NCBI GenBank assembly: GCA_003250395.1
Contig: QKGM01000032.1
Span: 1-38,354 of the forward strand
Direction: 5' to 3'
Source of the DNA: Bacteroidota bacterium
GTDB lineage: Bacteria > Bacteroidota > Bacteroidia > Bacteroidales > TTA-H9
Length of the DNA: 38,354 nt
The position numbers were made by a program, and so were the translations under genes. Under the pieces are notes generated by a model. It was not told where the DNA came from. It searched no databases and was given only the letters and a program-made list of their open reading frames with translations. Shown in pieces: positions 7,853 to 19,424 of the stretch (positions within the stretch are counted from its first letter, which is position 1; the number at the start of each line of letters is the position of its first letter).

Positions 7853-7915
7853 TGTATCATTTCTGCACTATTAATTGTACGTTTGTTTATCTCATCCACT
7901 TAAAAACCTACCAAC

Positions 7916-10900
7916 TTGGCTTCAAATCATAACCCTCGAATTAGTTTTGCATCCACGCAGCTGCAGGCTCCATATCCTGATTTTCTTGATATTCAGTTGC
8001 AATCTTTTCAGGAATTCTTCCAGATAAGTACCAATCCTGAGAACCGCTCGAATGAAGGATTGTATAAGGTTTTCGCTGAAAACTTTCCGATTACGGATGC
8101 CCGGAACAATTTTGTCTTAGAATTTCTCGATTATTATATTGATCCACCCAGGTACTCTATTGAGGAGTGCATAGAACGTGGTTTGACCTATTGTGTCCCG
8201 CTGAAAGCCAAACTCAAGTTGTTTTGCACTGATCCGGAACATGAAGATTTTGAGACCATAATTCAGGATGTGTATCTTGGAATGATACCATACATGACAC
8301 CCAAAGCTACTTTCGTGGTAAATGGAGCTGAACGGGTTGTCGTTTCTCAGCTTCATCGTAGTCCAGGAGTATTCTTCGGTGTACATCGTCATGCCAATGG
8401 AACTCTACTTTATTCAGCGAGAATTATACCATTTAAAGGATCTTGGATGGAGTTTACCACTGACATTAATAATGTAATGTATGCTTATATTGACCGGAAA
8501 AAGAAATTGCCGGTTACTACATTATTGCGTGCCATTGGTTATGAGAGTGATAAAGATATACTCGAGATTTTCAGCCTGGCTCAAGAAGTTAAGGTTACTA
8601 AAGCTAATCTAAAAAAATTCATCGGAGCTAAGCTTGCTGCAAGAGTAGTAAGATCATGGGTTGAAGATTTCGTTGATGAAGATACTGGTGAGGTTGTTTC
8701 AATTGAGCGTACTGAAGTTTTGATTGATCGTGAAACGATTCTCGAAGCAAATCATATTGATGATATTATTGAGGCTGATGTAAAAACTATTCTTCTGCAT
8801 AAAGAGGAGACAGATGGAGTTGACTATAGCATAATTTTCAATACACTTCAGAAGGATACAGCAAACTCTGAGAAAGAAGCAGTTGAATATATTTATCGTC
8901 AGCTTAGAAATGCTGAACCTCCCGATGAAGAAACCGCTCGTGGCATTATTGATAAACTGTTTTTCTCCGATAAACGATATGATTTAGGTGATGTAGGGCG
9001 TTATCGGATTAATAAAAAGCTTCATCTTGATATTCCTATGGAGACCAAGGTGTTGACTAAAGAAGACATTATCAGTATTATACGTTATCTTGTTGAGCTT
9101 GCGAACAACAAGACCGAAGTCGACGATATTGACCATTTAAGTAACCGTCGGGTAAGAACAGTAGGTGAACAATTGTACGCTCAGTTTGGTGTTGGATTGG
9201 CCCGAATGGCAAGAACAATCAGAGAGCGTATGAATGTAAGGGATAATGAAGTCTTCACACCGATGGATCTAATTAATGCCAAAACACTTTCATCGGTTAT
9301 AAATTCTTTCTTTGGAACGAATCAGCTTTCACAGTTTATGGATCAAACAAATCCATTGTCTGAGATTACTCACAAGAGAAGGATTTCTGCTTTGGGCCCT
9401 GGTGGTCTATCTCGTGAAAGGGCGGGTTTTGAAGTTCGTGACGTTCATTATACCCATTATGGGCGTTTATGTACAATTGAAACCCCTGAGGGCCCTAATA
9501 TCGGATTGATCTCTTCTTTATGTGTATATGCTAAGATCAATTCACTAGGTTTTCTTGAAACTCCATACCAAAGGGTAATCAATGGCCGGGTGATGATTGA
9601 AGAGGCTCCTTTGTACCTCAGTGCAGAGGAAGAGGAGACTAAGATTATAGCTCAGGCTAAAACGCCTTTGCATCAAGATGGCACTTTCATAAGCGATAAA
9701 ATCAAGGCACGATATGTAGCTGACTACCCTATTGTTGAAGGTACCAAGATTGATCTTATTGATACCGCCCCAAATCAGATAGCTTCCATAGCGGCTTCAT
9801 TAATTCCATTTCTTGAACATGATGATGCTAACCGCGCATTGATGGGATCCAATATGATGCGTCAGGCTGTTCCATTACTGAACCCAGAAGCACCATTTGT
9901 TGGTACTGGCATTGAAGGTCAGGTAGCACGTGATTCACGTGTATTGATAAACGCAGAAGGAGATGGAATTGTCGATTATGTAGATGCACGCGAGATTAGG
10001 ATTAGATATGAACGCGATGATAATGAGAAACTTATTAGTTTTGATGACGATCTTCGTTCATACACTCTAACAAAATTTATGCGTACTAATCAGAATACTT
10101 CAATTAATCTTCGACCTATAGTACGTAAAGGGGACAAGGTTAAAAAGGGTCAGGTATTGTGTGAAGGCTATGCTACTCAAAAGGGAGAGCTTGCACTTGG
10201 ACGGAATCTGATGGTTGCTTTTATGCCTTGGAAAGGATACAATTTCGAAGATGCAATAGTAATTTCTGAGAAGGTAGTAAAAGAGGATATTTTTACATCT
10301 ATTCACATAGAAGAATTTACGCTTGAAGTTCGGGATACAAAACGTGGTATTGAAGAGCTTACTAACGATATTCCAAATGTTAGTGCTGATGCAACAAAGG
10401 ATCTCGATGAAAATGGTTTGATCAGGATCGGTGCAGAGGTTAATGAAGGTGATATTCTTATTGGGAAAATTACACCAAAAGGAGAGAGTGATCCGACACC
10501 TGAAGAGAAGCTTTTAAGGGCTATTTTCGGTGATAAGGCAGGTGATGTCAAGGATGCATCGTTGAAAGCACCTCCTTCAATGAAGGGTGTTGTGATTGAT
10601 AAGCGCCTGTTTTCCAGGGTGTTCAAGGATAAGAAGACAAAGGTTAAAGAGAAGGATCAGGTGAAAGAGCTTGATGAAGAATTTAATCGCAATGCTATCG
10701 CATTGAAGAATATGCTTATCGAAAAGCTAATGATCTTGGTTGACAATAAGGTGTCTCAGGGGGTATTCAGTAATTTTAAGCAGGAACTTGTGCCCAAAAA
10801 AGCGAAGTTTACACCCAAGGTTCTGATGGACATTGATTACACTACTGTTAATCCGAGTAAATGGACCAGCGATAAGGATAAGAATGATTTGATCCGAGAC

Positions 10901-11722
10901 CTGATTAATAATTACAATATTAAGTATCGGGAACTATTAGGTGTAGTGAACCGGAAGAAGTTCGTTGCAACCGTTGGTGACGAACTTCCAAATGGAATAG
11001 TTCAAATGGCAAAAGTTTATGTTGCCAAAAAACGTAAGCTTAAAGTTGGAGACAAGATGGCCGGTCGTCACGGAAATAAAGGTATTGTAGCCAAAATTGT
11101 ACGTGAAGAGGACATGCCATTCCTTGCTGATGGAACACCTGTAGATATTGTGTTGAACCCGCTTGGTGTACCCTCGCGTATGAATCTTGGGCAAATATAT
11201 GAGACCATTCTCGGTTGGGCTGGTAAGAGGTTGGGAAGAACTTTCGCCACCCCAATATTTGATGGAGCGTCGGATGAAGAGGTAAATGCATTGCTGGAGG
11301 AGGCTGGTTTGCCACGAAACGGTGTTACTTACCTTCGTGATGGTGGTACTGGCGAGCCCTTTGATCAACCAGCAACAGTTGGGTATATATATATGCTTAA
11401 ACTTCATCACATGGTTGATGACAAAATGCATGCCCGTTCTATTGGGCCATACTCACTGATTACACAACAACCTCTCGGTGGTAAAGCCCAGTTTGGAGGC
11501 CAACGTTTCGGGGAGATGGAAGTATGGGCTCTTGAAGCATTTGGTGCTGCACACATTCTTCAGGAAGTTTTAACTGTAAAATCCGACGATGTTGTTGGCC
11601 GTGCAAAAGCTTATGAGGCTATTGTTAAAGGCGATAACATGCCAGTTCCAGGAATCCCGGAATCATTCAACGTATTAGTTCACGAGTTACGTGGCTTAGG
11701 CCTTAATGTGACTTTTGAATAG
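7916..11722 (+). CDS. rpoB: DNA-directed RNA polymerase subunit beta
   Basis: Second-largest catalytic subunit of RNA polymerase. The 1268-residue product spans the protrusion and lobe domains, the fork/rifampicin region, the flap and the C-terminal clamp segment ([19 protein letters not shown]). The start is TTG: an in-frame TAA lies at 7901-7903, no ATG lies between, and the next in-frame Met is about 120 codons inside the conserved N-terminus. The rifampicin pocket at about 9320-9420 ([20 protein letters not shown], then ISALGPGGL) keeps the residues equivalent to E. coli Q513, D516, H526 and S531, so no classical resistance change is seen. It lies 122 bases after rplL. Confidence 0.99.
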   Translation: MASNHNPRISFASTQLQAPYPDFLDIQLQSFQEFFQISTNPENRSNEGLYKVFAENFPITDARNNFVLEFLDYYIDPPRYSIEECIERGLTYCVPLKAKLKLFCTDPEHEDFETIIQDVYLGMIPYMTPKATFVVNGAERVVVSQLHRSPGVFFGVHRHANGTLLYSARIIPFKGSWMEFTTDINNVMYAYIDRKKKLPVTTLLRAIGYESDKDILEIFSLAQEVKVTKANLKKFIGAKLAARVVRSWVEDFVDEDTGEVVSIERTEVLIDRETILEANHIDDIIEADVKTILLHKEETDGVDYSIIFNTLQKDTANSEKEAVEYIYRQLRNAEPPDEETARGIIDKLFFSDKRYDLGDVGRYRINKKLHLDIPMETKVLTKEDIISIIRYLVELANNKTEVDDIDHLSNRRVRTVGEQLYAQFGVGLARMARTIRERMNVRDNEVFTPMDLINAKTLSSVINSFFGTNQLSQFMDQTNPLSEITHKRRISALGPGGLSRERAGFEVRDVHYTHYGRLCTIETPEGPNIGLISSLCVYAKINSLGFLETPYQRVINGRVMIEEAPLYLSAEEEETKIIAQAKTPLHQDGTFISDKIKARYVADYPIVEGTKIDLIDTAPNQIASIAASLIPFLEHDDANRALMGSNMMRQAVPLLNPEAPFVGTGIEGQVARDSRVLINAEGDGIVDYVDAREIRIRYERDDNEKLISFDDDLRSYTLTKFMRTNQNTSINLRPIVRKGDKVKKGQVLCEGYATQKGELALGRNLMVAFMPWKGYNFEDAIVISEKVVKEDIFTSIHIEEFTLEVRDTKRGIEELTNDIPNVSADATKDLDENGLIRIGAEVNEGDILIGKITPKGESDPTPEEKLLRAIFGDKAGDVKDASLKAPPSMKGVVIDKRLFSRVFKDKKTKVKEKDQVKELDEEFNRNAIALKNMLIEKLMILVDNKVSQGVFSNFKQELVPKKAKFTPKVLMDIDYTTVNPSKWTSDKDKNDLIRDLINNYNIKYRELLGVVNRKKFVATVGDELPNGIVQMAKVYVAKKRKLKVGDKMAGRHGNKGIVAKIVREEDMPFLADGTPVDIVLNPLGVPSRMNLGQIYETILGWAGKRLGRTFATPIFDGASDEEVNALLEEAGLPRNGVTYLRDGGTGEPFDQPATVGYIYMLKLHHMVDDKMHARSIGPYSLITQQPLGGKAQFGGQRFGEMEVWALEAFGAAHILQEVLTVKSDDVVGRAKAYEAIVKGDNMPVPGIPESFNVLVHELRGLGLNVTFE

Positions 11723-11734
11723 TTAAACTTCTAA

Positions 11735-11778
11735 CCTGTAGGTAAGAAAGCACGATGGCTTTAAATCTTACCTGCAGG
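11735..11778 (+). promoter_or_regulatory. Long hairpin between rpoB and rpoC
   Basis: CCTGTAGGTAAGA (11735-11747) pairs with TCTTACCTGCAGG (11766-11778), 13 bp with one G-U pair and an 18-base loop. There is no poly-T tail, so read-through into rpoC is expected. A double-stranded stem of this length could be a ribonuclease cleavage or stability element that sets the rpoB:rpoC ratio; that role is inferred. Confidence 0.65.
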
Positions 11779-11834
11779 ATTTTGTACATATAGTTGTTTT
11801 TTAAATCTGTTTACTGAATTTAGTCCAATATATT

Positions 11835-14800
11835 ATGGCCTTCCGAAAAGATAGCAATACCGTTAATAGTAGCTTCAGTCAGATTACCATTAGCCTGGCT
11901 TCGCCCGAATCTATCCTCGAGAAATCGAGTGGAGAGGTTCTGAAACCTGAAACCATTAACTACCGAACATACAAACCAGAGAGAGATGGATTGTTTTGTG
12001 AACGTATTTTTGGCCCCGTGAAAGATTGGGAATGTCACTGTGGTAAGTACAAGCGTATTAGGTATAAAGGAATTGTCTGTGACCGTTGTGGTGTAGAAGT
12101 TACTGAGAAGAAAGTAAGGCGTGAGAGGATGGGACACATACAACTTGTTGTTCCTGTTGCCCACATCTGGTATTTTCGTAGTCTCCCAAATAAAATAGGA
12201 GCTCTACTAGGGCTTCAGTCTAAAAAACTTGACGGTATTATATATTACGAACGTTACGTAGTTATAAACCCGGGTATTAAGGCCGCTGATGGTATTAAGT
12301 ACCTCGATTTTCTTACTGAAGAAGAATATTTTGATATTCTTGAGTCGTTGCCCGCCGATAACCAGCATCTGGATGATCTTGATCCCAATAAATTTGTGGC
12401 TAAGATGGGTGGAGATGCGCTTTACGATCTTTTAGGGCGCTTAGAACTTGACCGTGAGTCATATGAGCTTCGACATAAAGCAGGTAGTGAAACCTCTCAG
12501 CAACGAAAAGCGGAAGCACTTAAGAGATTACAGGTATTTGAAGCTTTTCGTGAAGCTAATAAACGAGCAGAGAATCGACCTGAATGGATGATTATGAAAG
12601 TGGTTCCTGTTATTCCGCCTGAATTGAGGCCTTTGGTACCACTCGATGGTGGACGTTTTGCTACTTCGGATCTTAATGATCTTTATCGCAGAGTAATTAT
12701 CCGTAACAATCGTTTGAAAAGATTGCTTGAGATTAAGGCACCGGATGTTATTCTTCGAAATGAAAAGCGTATGTTACAGGAGGCTGTCGACTCACTGTTC
12801 GATAATTCGAGAAAAGCCAATAGCGTTAAAACTGAATCCAATCGAGCATTGAAATCTTTGAGCGATAGCTTAAAAGGGAAGCAGGGACGTTTTCGTCAGA
12901 ATTTGCTTGGTAAACGTGTCGATTACTCTGGTCGTTCGGTCATCGTTGTTGGTCCTGAACTAAAATTGAATGAATGCGGATTGCCTAAGGAAATGGCTTC
13001 TGAGCTGTTTAAACCTTTTATTATACGTAAACTGCTTGAGCGAGGTATTGTTAAAACAGTAAAGTCGGCTAAAAAGATTGTTGACAGGAAAGATCCGGTG
13101 GTTTGGGATATTCTTGAAAGTATTTTGAAAGGGCATCCTGTAATGCTAAACCGTGCTCCGACTCTTCACCGTTTAGGCATACAAGCATTTCAACCTAAAT
13201 TGATTGAAGGAAAGGCTATTCAGTTACACCCTCTTGTTTGTACTGCTTTTAATGCTGACTTTGATGGTGACCAAATGGCCGTACATGTACCGCTCGGAAA
13301 TGCCGCCATTCTTGAAGCTCAGATTCTCATGCTTGCTTCTCATAATATTCTTAATCCTGCCAATGGTGCACCTATAATGGTCCCTTCTCAGGACATGGTA
13401 CTCGGGCTTTATTATATAACCAAAGCCAGGATTAGTGATCCAGATCATCCTGTGCTTGGTGAAGGTCGGTATTTCTATGGTCCCGAGGAAGTTATTATTG
13501 CCTACAATGAACGTAAAGTTGATTTGCATGCTGTAATTAAAGTTCGAATTACCCATTTAGTTAATGAAGTGAACGTAACTGAGATTATTGAGACGACAGT
13601 GGGACGTATTTTATTTAATCAGGTAGTACCAGAGGAAGCTGGGTATATTAATCAGCTTTTAACTAAGAAGGCATTACGTGATATAATTGGTTCAATAATG
13701 AAGAAGACCGGAACAGCTGTTACGGCAAAATTCCTCGATGATATTAAGAACCTTGGATACCAGATGGCTTTCCGTGGAGGTTTATCTTTTAATCTGAGCG
13801 ATGTTATTATTCCTGATAGTAAGGAATCTCTTATTAAAGAGGCTAATCAGGAAGTTGAAGAGGTTGTAATGAATTACAATATGGGTTTCATTACTAATAA
13901 TGAAAGATATAATCAAATAATTGATATCTGGACACATACCAATTCTCACCTAACTCATGTCCTAATGGATCGTTTGTCGAAAGATAAACAAGGTTTTAAT
14001 TCGGTATACATGATGTTAGATTCTGGTGCTCGTGGATCCAAAGAACAGATTCGTCAGCTTAGCGGAATGCGTGGTCTGATGGCAAAGCCGCAGAAATCAG
14101 GTGCAGAAGGTGGTGAAATTATCGAGAATCCAATTTTATCCAACTTCAAGGAGGGCTTATCTGTTCTAGAATACTTTATCTCTACTCACGGAGCACGTAA
14201 AGGTTTAGCTGATACTGCATTGAAGACCGCAGATGCTGGGTACTTGACTCGTCGACTCGTTGATGTAGCTCAGGATGTCATTATCTGGGAGGAAGACTGT
14301 GGTACACTTCGTGGATTGACAACTACAGCTCTTAAGAAAGCTGAAGAGACTGTTGAAACCCTTTATGACCGTATTCTGGGTCGTGTAGCCTTGCATGATA
14401 TATTCCATCCTCAAACTGGTGAAATGATTGTTGAGGCCGGACAAGAACTTACAGAAGAGATATGCGCAATTATTGAGGCTTCTCCAATCGAGACAGTTGA
14501 AATTAGGTCAGTGCTTACTTGTGAATCTAAGAATGGTGTATGTGCTAAGTGTTATGGACGAAATCTGGCCACTGGTCGTATGGTACAAAAAGGCGAGGCT
14601 GTAGGGGTCATTGCTGCCCAGTCAATTGGAGAGCCTGGTACTCAGTTGACACTTCGTACTTTCCACGTTGGGGGTACTGCTTCAAACATTGCGATTACCT
14701 CTCGTATAGAAGCTAAATATGAGGGAATGCTTGAAATTGATGAATTACGCTCTGTTGAATATACAAATCCCGAAGGTCGTACATTCGATGTTGTGATTGG

Positions 14801-16121
14801 ACGTTCAGCTGAAATGCGTATTGTTGATGTAAACACTGGAATTGCCCTTACCTCTGCCAATATCCCATATGGTGCCAACCTTTATTACAAGAATGGTAGT
14901 AAAGTTAATAAGGGAGATATGATCAGCGATTGGGATCCATACAACGCTGTTATATTATCTGATGTGACAGGTTCTATATCATACCAGAACATTCAGGAAA
15001 ATGTTACCTTTAGGGTTGAATCTGATGAACAGACTGGATATCATGATAAAGTAATTATTGAGAGCCGTCAAAAAGCTAAAAATCCATCAATTCGCATATT
15101 AACACCTGACGGTGAAGAGATTAAGGTTTATGACATACCTGTTGGTGCTCATATCGTTGTTGATGATAAGGCGACTATTAAGGCAGGTGAAATTCTAGTG
15201 AAGATTCCGCGTGCTATTGGAAAGTCAGGTGATATCACCGGAGGTTTACCACGTGTGACAGAATTGTTTGAGGCTCGTAATCCATCTGATCCTGCAAGAG
15301 TAGCTGAAATTGATGGAGTTGTATCATTTGGTAAGAAGCTTAAAAGAGGTAATCGTGAAGTAATAATTACCTCAAAGACTGGTGAGCAGAAATCTTACCT
15401 GATTCCAACATCCAAACAAATTTTAGCCCAGGAGAATGACTATGTTAGAGCAGGAACCCCGCTTTCAGAAGGTTCTACTGCTCCCTCTGATATTCTTGCA
15501 ATTAAAGGACCTATGAAGGTTCAGGAATACATTGTAAATGAAGTACAAGAGGTATATCGTTTGCAAGGGGTGAAGATTAACGATAAGCATTTTGAAACCA
15601 TCGTACGCCAAATGATGCGTAAAGTGGAGATAGATGATCCGGGAGATACTAAATTTCTGGAAGGTGATCTTGTTAATAAAACAGATTTTCAGGATGAAAA
15701 TGACTGGATATTTGGCAAAAAAGTTGTTGTGGAACCAGGTGACTCACAGATATTGAAAGCTGGGCAGATTATCAGTGCACGTAAACTACGTGATGAAAAC
15801 TCTCTTCTTAAACGTCGTGATAAAAAACCTGTTGATGCTCGTGATGCCCATCCTGCAACTGCACGTCAGGTGCTTCAGGGAATAACCCGTGCTTCTCTTC
15901 AAACAAAGAGTTGGATATCGGCAGCTTCTTTCCAGGAAACAACTAAGGTGCTTACCAATGCAGCCATTGCTGCTAAGTCGGATTCTTTGGCCGGACTAAA
16001 AGAAAATGTTATTGTCGGACATCTGATTCCAGCAGGAACAGGTTTACGTGACTACGAAAACCTGATCGTTGGTTCTCGTGAAGAATACGAAGCACTTATG
16101 GCGTCCAAGGCTGATCGCTAA
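11835..16121 (+). CDS. rpoC: DNA-directed RNA polymerase subunit beta prime
   Basis: Largest subunit of RNA polymerase, carrying the catalytic Mg site. The 1428-residue protein has the N-terminal zinc ribbon ([20 protein letters not shown]), the lid/rudder region ([20 protein letters not shown]), the active-site loop [12 protein letters not shown] at about 13251, the bridge helix/trigger loop ([22 protein letters not shown]) and the second zinc site ([19 protein letters not shown]). ATG 11835 lies 112 bases after rpoB. It ends 19 bases before the DUF3467 gene. Confidence 0.99.
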   Translation: MAFRKDSNTVNSSFSQITISLASPESILEKSSGEVLKPETINYRTYKPERDGLFCERIFGPVKDWECHCGKYKRIRYKGIVCDRCGVEVTEKKVRRERMGHIQLVVPVAHIWYFRSLPNKIGALLGLQSKKLDGIIYYERYVVINPGIKAADGIKYLDFLTEEEYFDILESLPADNQHLDDLDPNKFVAKMGGDALYDLLGRLELDRESYELRHKAGSETSQQRKAEALKRLQVFEAFREANKRAENRPEWMIMKVVPVIPPELRPLVPLDGGRFATSDLNDLYRRVIIRNNRLKRLLEIKAPDVILRNEKRMLQEAVDSLFDNSRKANSVKTESNRALKSLSDSLKGKQGRFRQNLLGKRVDYSGRSVIVVGPELKLNECGLPKEMASELFKPFIIRKLLERGIVKTVKSAKKIVDRKDPVVWDILESILKGHPVMLNRAPTLHRLGIQAFQPKLIEGKAIQLHPLVCTAFNADFDGDQMAVHVPLGNAAILEAQILMLASHNILNPANGAPIMVPSQDMVLGLYYITKARISDPDHPVLGEGRYFYGPEEVIIAYNERKVDLHAVIKVRITHLVNEVNVTEIIETTVGRILFNQVVPEEAGYINQLLTKKALRDIIGSIMKKTGTAVTAKFLDDIKNLGYQMAFRGGLSFNLSDVIIPDSKESLIKEANQEVEEVVMNYNMGFITNNERYNQIIDIWTHTNSHLTHVLMDRLSKDKQGFNSVYMMLDSGARGSKEQIRQLSGMRGLMAKPQKSGAEGGEIIENPILSNFKEGLSVLEYFISTHGARKGLADTALKTADAGYLTRRLVDVAQDVIIWEEDCGTLRGLTTTALKKAEETVETLYDRILGRVALHDIFHPQTGEMIVEAGQELTEEICAIIEASPIETVEIRSVLTCESKNGVCAKCYGRNLATGRMVQKGEAVGVIAAQSIGEPGTQLTLRTFHVGGTASNIAITSRIEAKYEGMLEIDELRSVEYTNPEGRTFDVVIGRSAEMRIVDVNTGIALTSANIPYGANLYYKNGSKVNKGDMISDWDPYNAVILSDVTGSISYQNIQENVTFRVESDEQTGYHDKVIIESRQKAKNPSIRILTPDGEEIKVYDIPVGAHIVVDDKATIKAGEILVKIPRAIGKSGDITGGLPRVTELFEARNPSDPARVAEIDGVVSFGKKLKRGNREVIITSKTGEQKSYLIPTSKQILAQENDYVRAGTPLSEGSTAPSDILAIKGPMKVQEYIVNEVQEVYRLQGVKINDKHFETIVRQMMRKVEIDDPGDTKFLEGDLVNKTDFQDENDWIFGKKVVVEPGDSQILKAGQIISARKLRDENSLLKRRDKKPVDARDAHPATARQVLQGITRASLQTKSWISAASFQETTKVLTNAAIAAKSDSLAGLKENVIVGHLIPAGTGLRDYENLIVGSREEYEALMASKADR

Positions 16122-16140
16122 TTCAAAAAATTAGATAATC

Positions 16141-16446
16141 ATGGACGAAAAGAATAAGAATCAAATTAATATTGACCTTCCTGAAAATATTGCCGATGGT
16201 ATTTATTCTAATCTGGCAATTATTACTCACTCAAATGCTGAATTTGTAATAGATTTCCTTAGTATGTTGCCCGGACTTCCTAAAGCTAAAGTGAAGTCAA
16301 GAATCATATTGACTCCTGCTCATGCAAAGCGTCTTCTGAGAGCTCTACGGGAAAATGTTCAGAAGTTTGAGCAGTCTCATGGCGATATAAAGGACAATGA
16401 TATTAATGAAGGATTCCCCATTATGGGACCTACTGGGATGGCTTAG
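16141..16446 (+). CDS. DUF3467 family protein
   Basis: A 101-residue protein of a family with no known function. It has the usual compact pattern: IADGIYSNLAIITHSNAEFVIDFLSMLPGLPKAKVKSRIILTPAHAKRLLRAL, then an acidic, disordered tail. No signal peptide, membrane span or catalytic motif is visible. It follows rpoC by 19 bases and shares the operon terminator. The family is, to my knowledge, regularly found behind rpoC in Bacteroidetes, which suggests a link to transcription; this is association only. Related DUF3467 proteins are said to resemble small cytoplasmic regulators. Confidence 0.85.
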   Translation: MDEKNKNQINIDLPENIADGIYSNLAIITHSNAEFVIDFLSMLPGLPKAKVKSRIILTPAHAKRLLRALRENVQKFEQSHGDIKDNDINEGFPIMGPTGMA

Positions 16447-16464
16447 ATCGTAATAAATAAAAAA

Positions 16465-16495
16465 AGAGGAACACCAGGAGGTGTTCCTTTTTTTT
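16465..16495. terminator. Bidirectional terminator after the rpoC operon
   Basis: AGGAACACC (16467-16475) pairs with GGTGTTCCT (16480-16488), flanked by an A-run on the left and a T-run on the right. It ends the rpoBC/DUF3467 unit on the + strand and can also end the convergent PepSY gene on the - strand, whose stop codon is at 16515. Confidence 0.9.
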
Positions 16496-16514
16496 GAGGT
16501 CAAATTTTTTTCTT

Positions 16515-17075
16515 CTAATAAAACAGCAATATAAATAGCAATGGAACTGCAATACCAATGATTGTCAGAATCGCTCCACGTCCTGTAATACCATTTTTCC
16601 CTTTTATAAGAAACAAACCTGAAAATGCAAGTGCAATCAAGGACACTGCAAAAATATCGGCTACCCATGTCCACCATTTACCAGGATTATAGTGAAGAAA
16701 GTTTACCATGTTAAATAAAGGACGACGACGAAGTGTTTCCATCCATCCTTTTCCCGATTTTAAGTCAGCAACAATATTGCCCCCATCTACAAATATTTTG
16801 ATTGTCGAATCATCAGGGAAATAATGTTTTTTATAATGCCCGTCTTCGTTTAGAGGTTCCAGTAGGCCTTTGATTACCTCTTTCTCTGAATTTCTAATGT
16901 TATCCGGAAAATTGATTACGACTTTTTGCTGTGTAATAACATAATTTGGATTCCAGTCACTTATATGATTGACTGCAATTCCAGATAACCCATATATGAC
17001 GGTCATGGCAAAAAAAAGGTATCCAAGATCGCGATGGATAGCGCGGTTCCATTTTCTCCAGTTAAATTTTTTCAT
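16515..17075 (-). CDS. PepSY-associated transmembrane protein
   Basis: A 186-residue membrane protein with the layout of the PepSY_TM group. It has a helix at about residues 16-36 (GYLFFAMTVIYGLSGIAV), a periplasmic segment (about 40-130, with a PepSY-like VDGGNIVADLKSGKGW) and two C-terminal helices (135-157 and 168-186). Histidines H14, H37 and H128 lie at membrane edges, as in family members linked to heme or iron reduction. A longer start at 17093 exists, but M at 17073-17075 (MKKFNWRKWNRAIHRDLGYL) gives the normal N-terminus. It sits downstream of an OB-fold-like lipoprotein gene with a hairpin between them. Substrate unknown. Confidence 0.75.
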   Translation of the reverse strand: MKKFNWRKWNRAIHRDLGYLFFAMTVIYGLSGIAVNHISDWNPNYVITQQKVVINFPDNIRNSEKEVIKGLLEPLNEDGHYKKHYFPDDSTIKIFVDGGNIVADLKSGKGWMETLRRRPLFNMVNFLHYNPGKWWTWVADIFAVSLIALAFSGLFLIKGKNGITGRGAILTIIGIAVPLLFILLFY

Positions 17076-17093
17076 TGTTGGAATAAAAAACAA

Positions 17094-17119
17094 CGGAGCA
17101 AATCAAAGATTTTGCTCCG
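17094..17119 (-). terminator. Hairpin between the lipoprotein and PepSY genes
   Basis: CGGAGCAAA (17094-17102) pairs with TTTGCTCCG (17111-17119). Read on the - strand it is followed by a T-rich tract (17080-17092), so it can act as a terminator or attenuator for the lipoprotein gene and reduce PepSY gene expression. Confidence 0.7.
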
Positions 17120-17142
17120 CTAAATATTAGCAATGTATTTAG

Positions 17143-17691
17143 TTATTGTTTTTTCTCTTCAAAAGAAATGCAGTTTACCGAATAGAAAGAGATATGATCG
17201 CTACCACTGGCTTCAATTTGTTGCCTGTAATCTGCTATTTTCTCCAAATCTTCGTTTTTGTTTCCTTCGTTATTCTCATGTCCGGCTTCTCCCATGTGAA
17301 CTTTGGACGCCGCTTCTCCCTCTGTATCTGCCATTACTTCCGATTCCCATTGGTCAAGATAAGGCTTATCAATTTTTAATTCGTCAACAATGCCTTTCAC
17401 TACCAAATCACTTCCTTCCATTTCAGGGGTGAATGCTAGCTGACCTTCTCCAAGATTTACTTTCATCCTTTCCTGATCATTGCTTCCAACCAGAAACATA
17501 CGTTTTCCACCATGTTTACATACATGGTCAACAGTACCAACAACTGATATTTCTTTACCAACAAGAATAGGTGCTTGTTCTATAAGTTGAGCAATTGTTA
17601 AGACATCTCTGACTTCTTCTTTCGAAGTGTTCTGGTTACAGCTTATTGCAAGGAAAGCAACGCAACTGATCATCATGATTTTTTTTAACAT
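17143..17691 (-). CDS. Lipoprotein with a probable OB-fold domain
   Basis: A 182-residue protein beginning with a lipoprotein signal (MLKKIMMISCVAFLAISC; lipobox LAIS-C, C18). Residues about 42-105 (GKEISVVGTVDHVCKHGGKRMFLVG ... DLVVKGIVDEL) have the strand pattern of an OB fold and a His/Cys cluster (H56, C58, H60). A His/Met-containing linker (VHMGEAGHEN, 131-140) and a C-terminal segment with C174 follow. These residues could bind a metal or heme, but no family was firmly recognised. It lies upstream of the PepSY membrane protein and may act with it at the membrane. Confidence 0.7.
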   Translation of the reverse strand: MLKKIMMISCVAFLAISCNQNTSKEEVRDVLTIAQLIEQAPILVGKEISVVGTVDHVCKHGGKRMFLVGSNDQERMKVNLGEGQLAFTPEMEGSDLVVKGIVDELKIDKPYLDQWESEVMADTEGEAASKVHMGEAGHENNEGNKNEDLEKIADYRQQIEASGSDHISFYSVNCISFEEKKQ

Positions 17692-18083
17692 TTCTTTGAT
17701 CTTTTTTGATTAATTATAATGCAATATTAAGCAAATTCTTCCAATTTAGTGTTTGTCATCATGTTAATGATTTGTTATCCTGAAGGTTCAGTAATTTGCG
17801 CTGCTCTATTGTTTGGTTTTCAGTTCATTAAAGCCAATTCAATTCTATTACACATTCGATACATTTTTCAATGGGTTAAAGGTTTGAAAATTTAAGATTT
17901 TATTCTCAGGAATTGATTGAAACAGTACTTTATATCTTAAAGTATCCTTTATTCTATAGTCGAGATCTGAATACAAGCAGACCGTATATTTCCTGAACAG
18001 TTCAATCAAATAGTGAAATTCGTTGTTTAATATAAAATCTTATCAATGGGCAACTATAACTTTATTTTATCTCTTTTGACTCT
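17692..18083. other. Divergent intergenic region
   Basis: About 390 bases between the - strand lipoprotein gene and the + strand lysine-degradation genes; it should hold both promoters. The best candidate on the + strand is TAACTTTA at 18057-18064 (seven of eight matches to TAnnTTTG), without a clear -33 box. No convincing box was found for the - strand gene. No repeat or RNA structure stands out. Confidence 0.4.
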
Positions 18084-19394
18084 ATGAGTATATCAATTGG
18101 CATTCGTCATGAAGACAGATATGCGTTAGAGCGTCGTGTTGCACTAACTCCCCGACATGTTTACCGACTCATAAATCAATATAATATAGACGTCAAAGTG
18201 GAAAGATCCACCCGTCGATTCTTTTCTGATCAGGAATACATTGAGGTTGGCGCTGATGTGGTAGATACCCTTGACCCTTGCCAGGTGATTTTCGGGGTTA
18301 AGGAAGTTCCTGTTCATTACTTTGAAAGAGGAAAAACTTACGTTTTTTTTTCTCATGTAATCAAGGGGCAATCCAGAAATATGCCATTGCTACGCAGAAT
18401 GATTGATCTTAGATGTAACCTTATAGATTATGAGAAGATTGTAGATGAGCAAAACCGGAGACTTATCTTTTTTGGCCGTTTTGCCGGATTGGCGGGAACC
18501 ATCAATACGCTTTGGACACTTGGGTTGAGGCTAAAGCATTTTGGTTATGAAACACCTTTCCTGAAGATTAGACAAGCTCATACATATAATTCGCTTAATG
18601 AGGCACGTGATGCAATCTCGCAGGCAGGGGAGGAGATTGCGGCCATAGGGCTTCCTCAGGCCCTGGTTCCTTTTGTCGTAGGGTTTACAGGGAATGGAAA
18701 TGTTTCAAAAGGAGCACAGGAATTGCTCCATTATCTCCCTACACTTGAAATACTGCCTGAGAAATTATTAGATATGCAACTTAATTCTAATTTCTCGGGT
18801 AATATTCTCTATAAAGTTGTTTTTCAACAACAGCATCTTGCTACTCATATCGATTTTGACAAACCATTTGATCTCACCCATTACTATGCTCACCCTGACA
18901 AGTATAGAAATGCTTTTGAAAAATATTTACCATATCTTTCAGTATTGGTCAATGGAATATACTGGGATGAGCGTTTCCCGCGACTAATCACCAGGGATTT
19001 TCTCAAAAAAGCCTATGCCTTTGGGAAAAGACCCAGATTAAATGTAATTGGTGATATCACTTGCGATCCAAACGGCTCAATTGAAGCTAATCTTGAAGCT
19101 GCTACTGTAGAAAATCCAATATATACTTATGATCCAGAAAACCACGTAATTAATTATGGTTTCAAGGGAAAAGGGATTCAACTTATGGCTGTTGATATAC
19201 TGCCAAGTGAACTTCCGCGAGAATCCAGTGAAGCCTTTGGGGACGCATTGCTTCCATATGTCAGGCAAATTGCCACAGCCGATTATACGGAGTCGTATGA
19301 TGATATAGATCTGCCTCGTGCAATTAAGAAAGCACTGATTCTGTTGAATGGAGAATTTACCCCTGCATATAAATACCTTGAAAAATACATCTGA
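18084..19394 (+). CDS. Lysine-2-oxoglutarate reductase (saccharopine-forming), LKR
   Basis: Condenses L-lysine with 2-oxoglutarate using NADPH to give saccharopine, the first step of the saccharopine route of lysine catabolism. The 436-residue product matches the N-terminal half of eukaryotic bifunctional AASS: GIRHEDRYALERRVALTPRHV, VKVERSTRRFFSDQEYIEVGA, VIFGVKEVP, FFSHVIKGQSRNMPLLRRM, LIDYEKIVDEQNRRLIFFGRFAGLAG and FTGNGNVSKGAQELL. It is followed 30 bases later by the saccharopine dehydrogenase gene, so the two activities are on separate chains. No regulator lies alongside. Confidence 0.88.
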   Translation: MSISIGIRHEDRYALERRVALTPRHVYRLINQYNIDVKVERSTRRFFSDQEYIEVGADVVDTLDPCQVIFGVKEVPVHYFERGKTYVFFSHVIKGQSRNMPLLRRMIDLRCNLIDYEKIVDEQNRRLIFFGRFAGLAGTINTLWTLGLRLKHFGYETPFLKIRQAHTYNSLNEARDAISQAGEEIAAIGLPQALVPFVVGFTGNGNVSKGAQELLHYLPTLEILPEKLLDMQLNSNFSGNILYKVVFQQQHLATHIDFDKPFDLTHYYAHPDKYRNAFEKYLPYLSVLVNGIYWDERFPRLITRDFLKKAYAFGKRPRLNVIGDITCDPNGSIEANLEAATVENPIYTYDPENHVINYGFKGKGIQLMAVDILPSELPRESSEAFGDALLPYVRQIATADYTESYDDIDLPRAIKKALILLNGEFTPAYKYLEKYI

Positions 19395-19424
19395 GTCATA
19401 GAACATAAACTTCAATAATTCAAT

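Noticed and set aside
10937..11431. Long - strand frame (164 codons) inside rpoB
   Set aside because: Antisense shadow of a strongly constrained coding region; its codon pattern follows rpoB.
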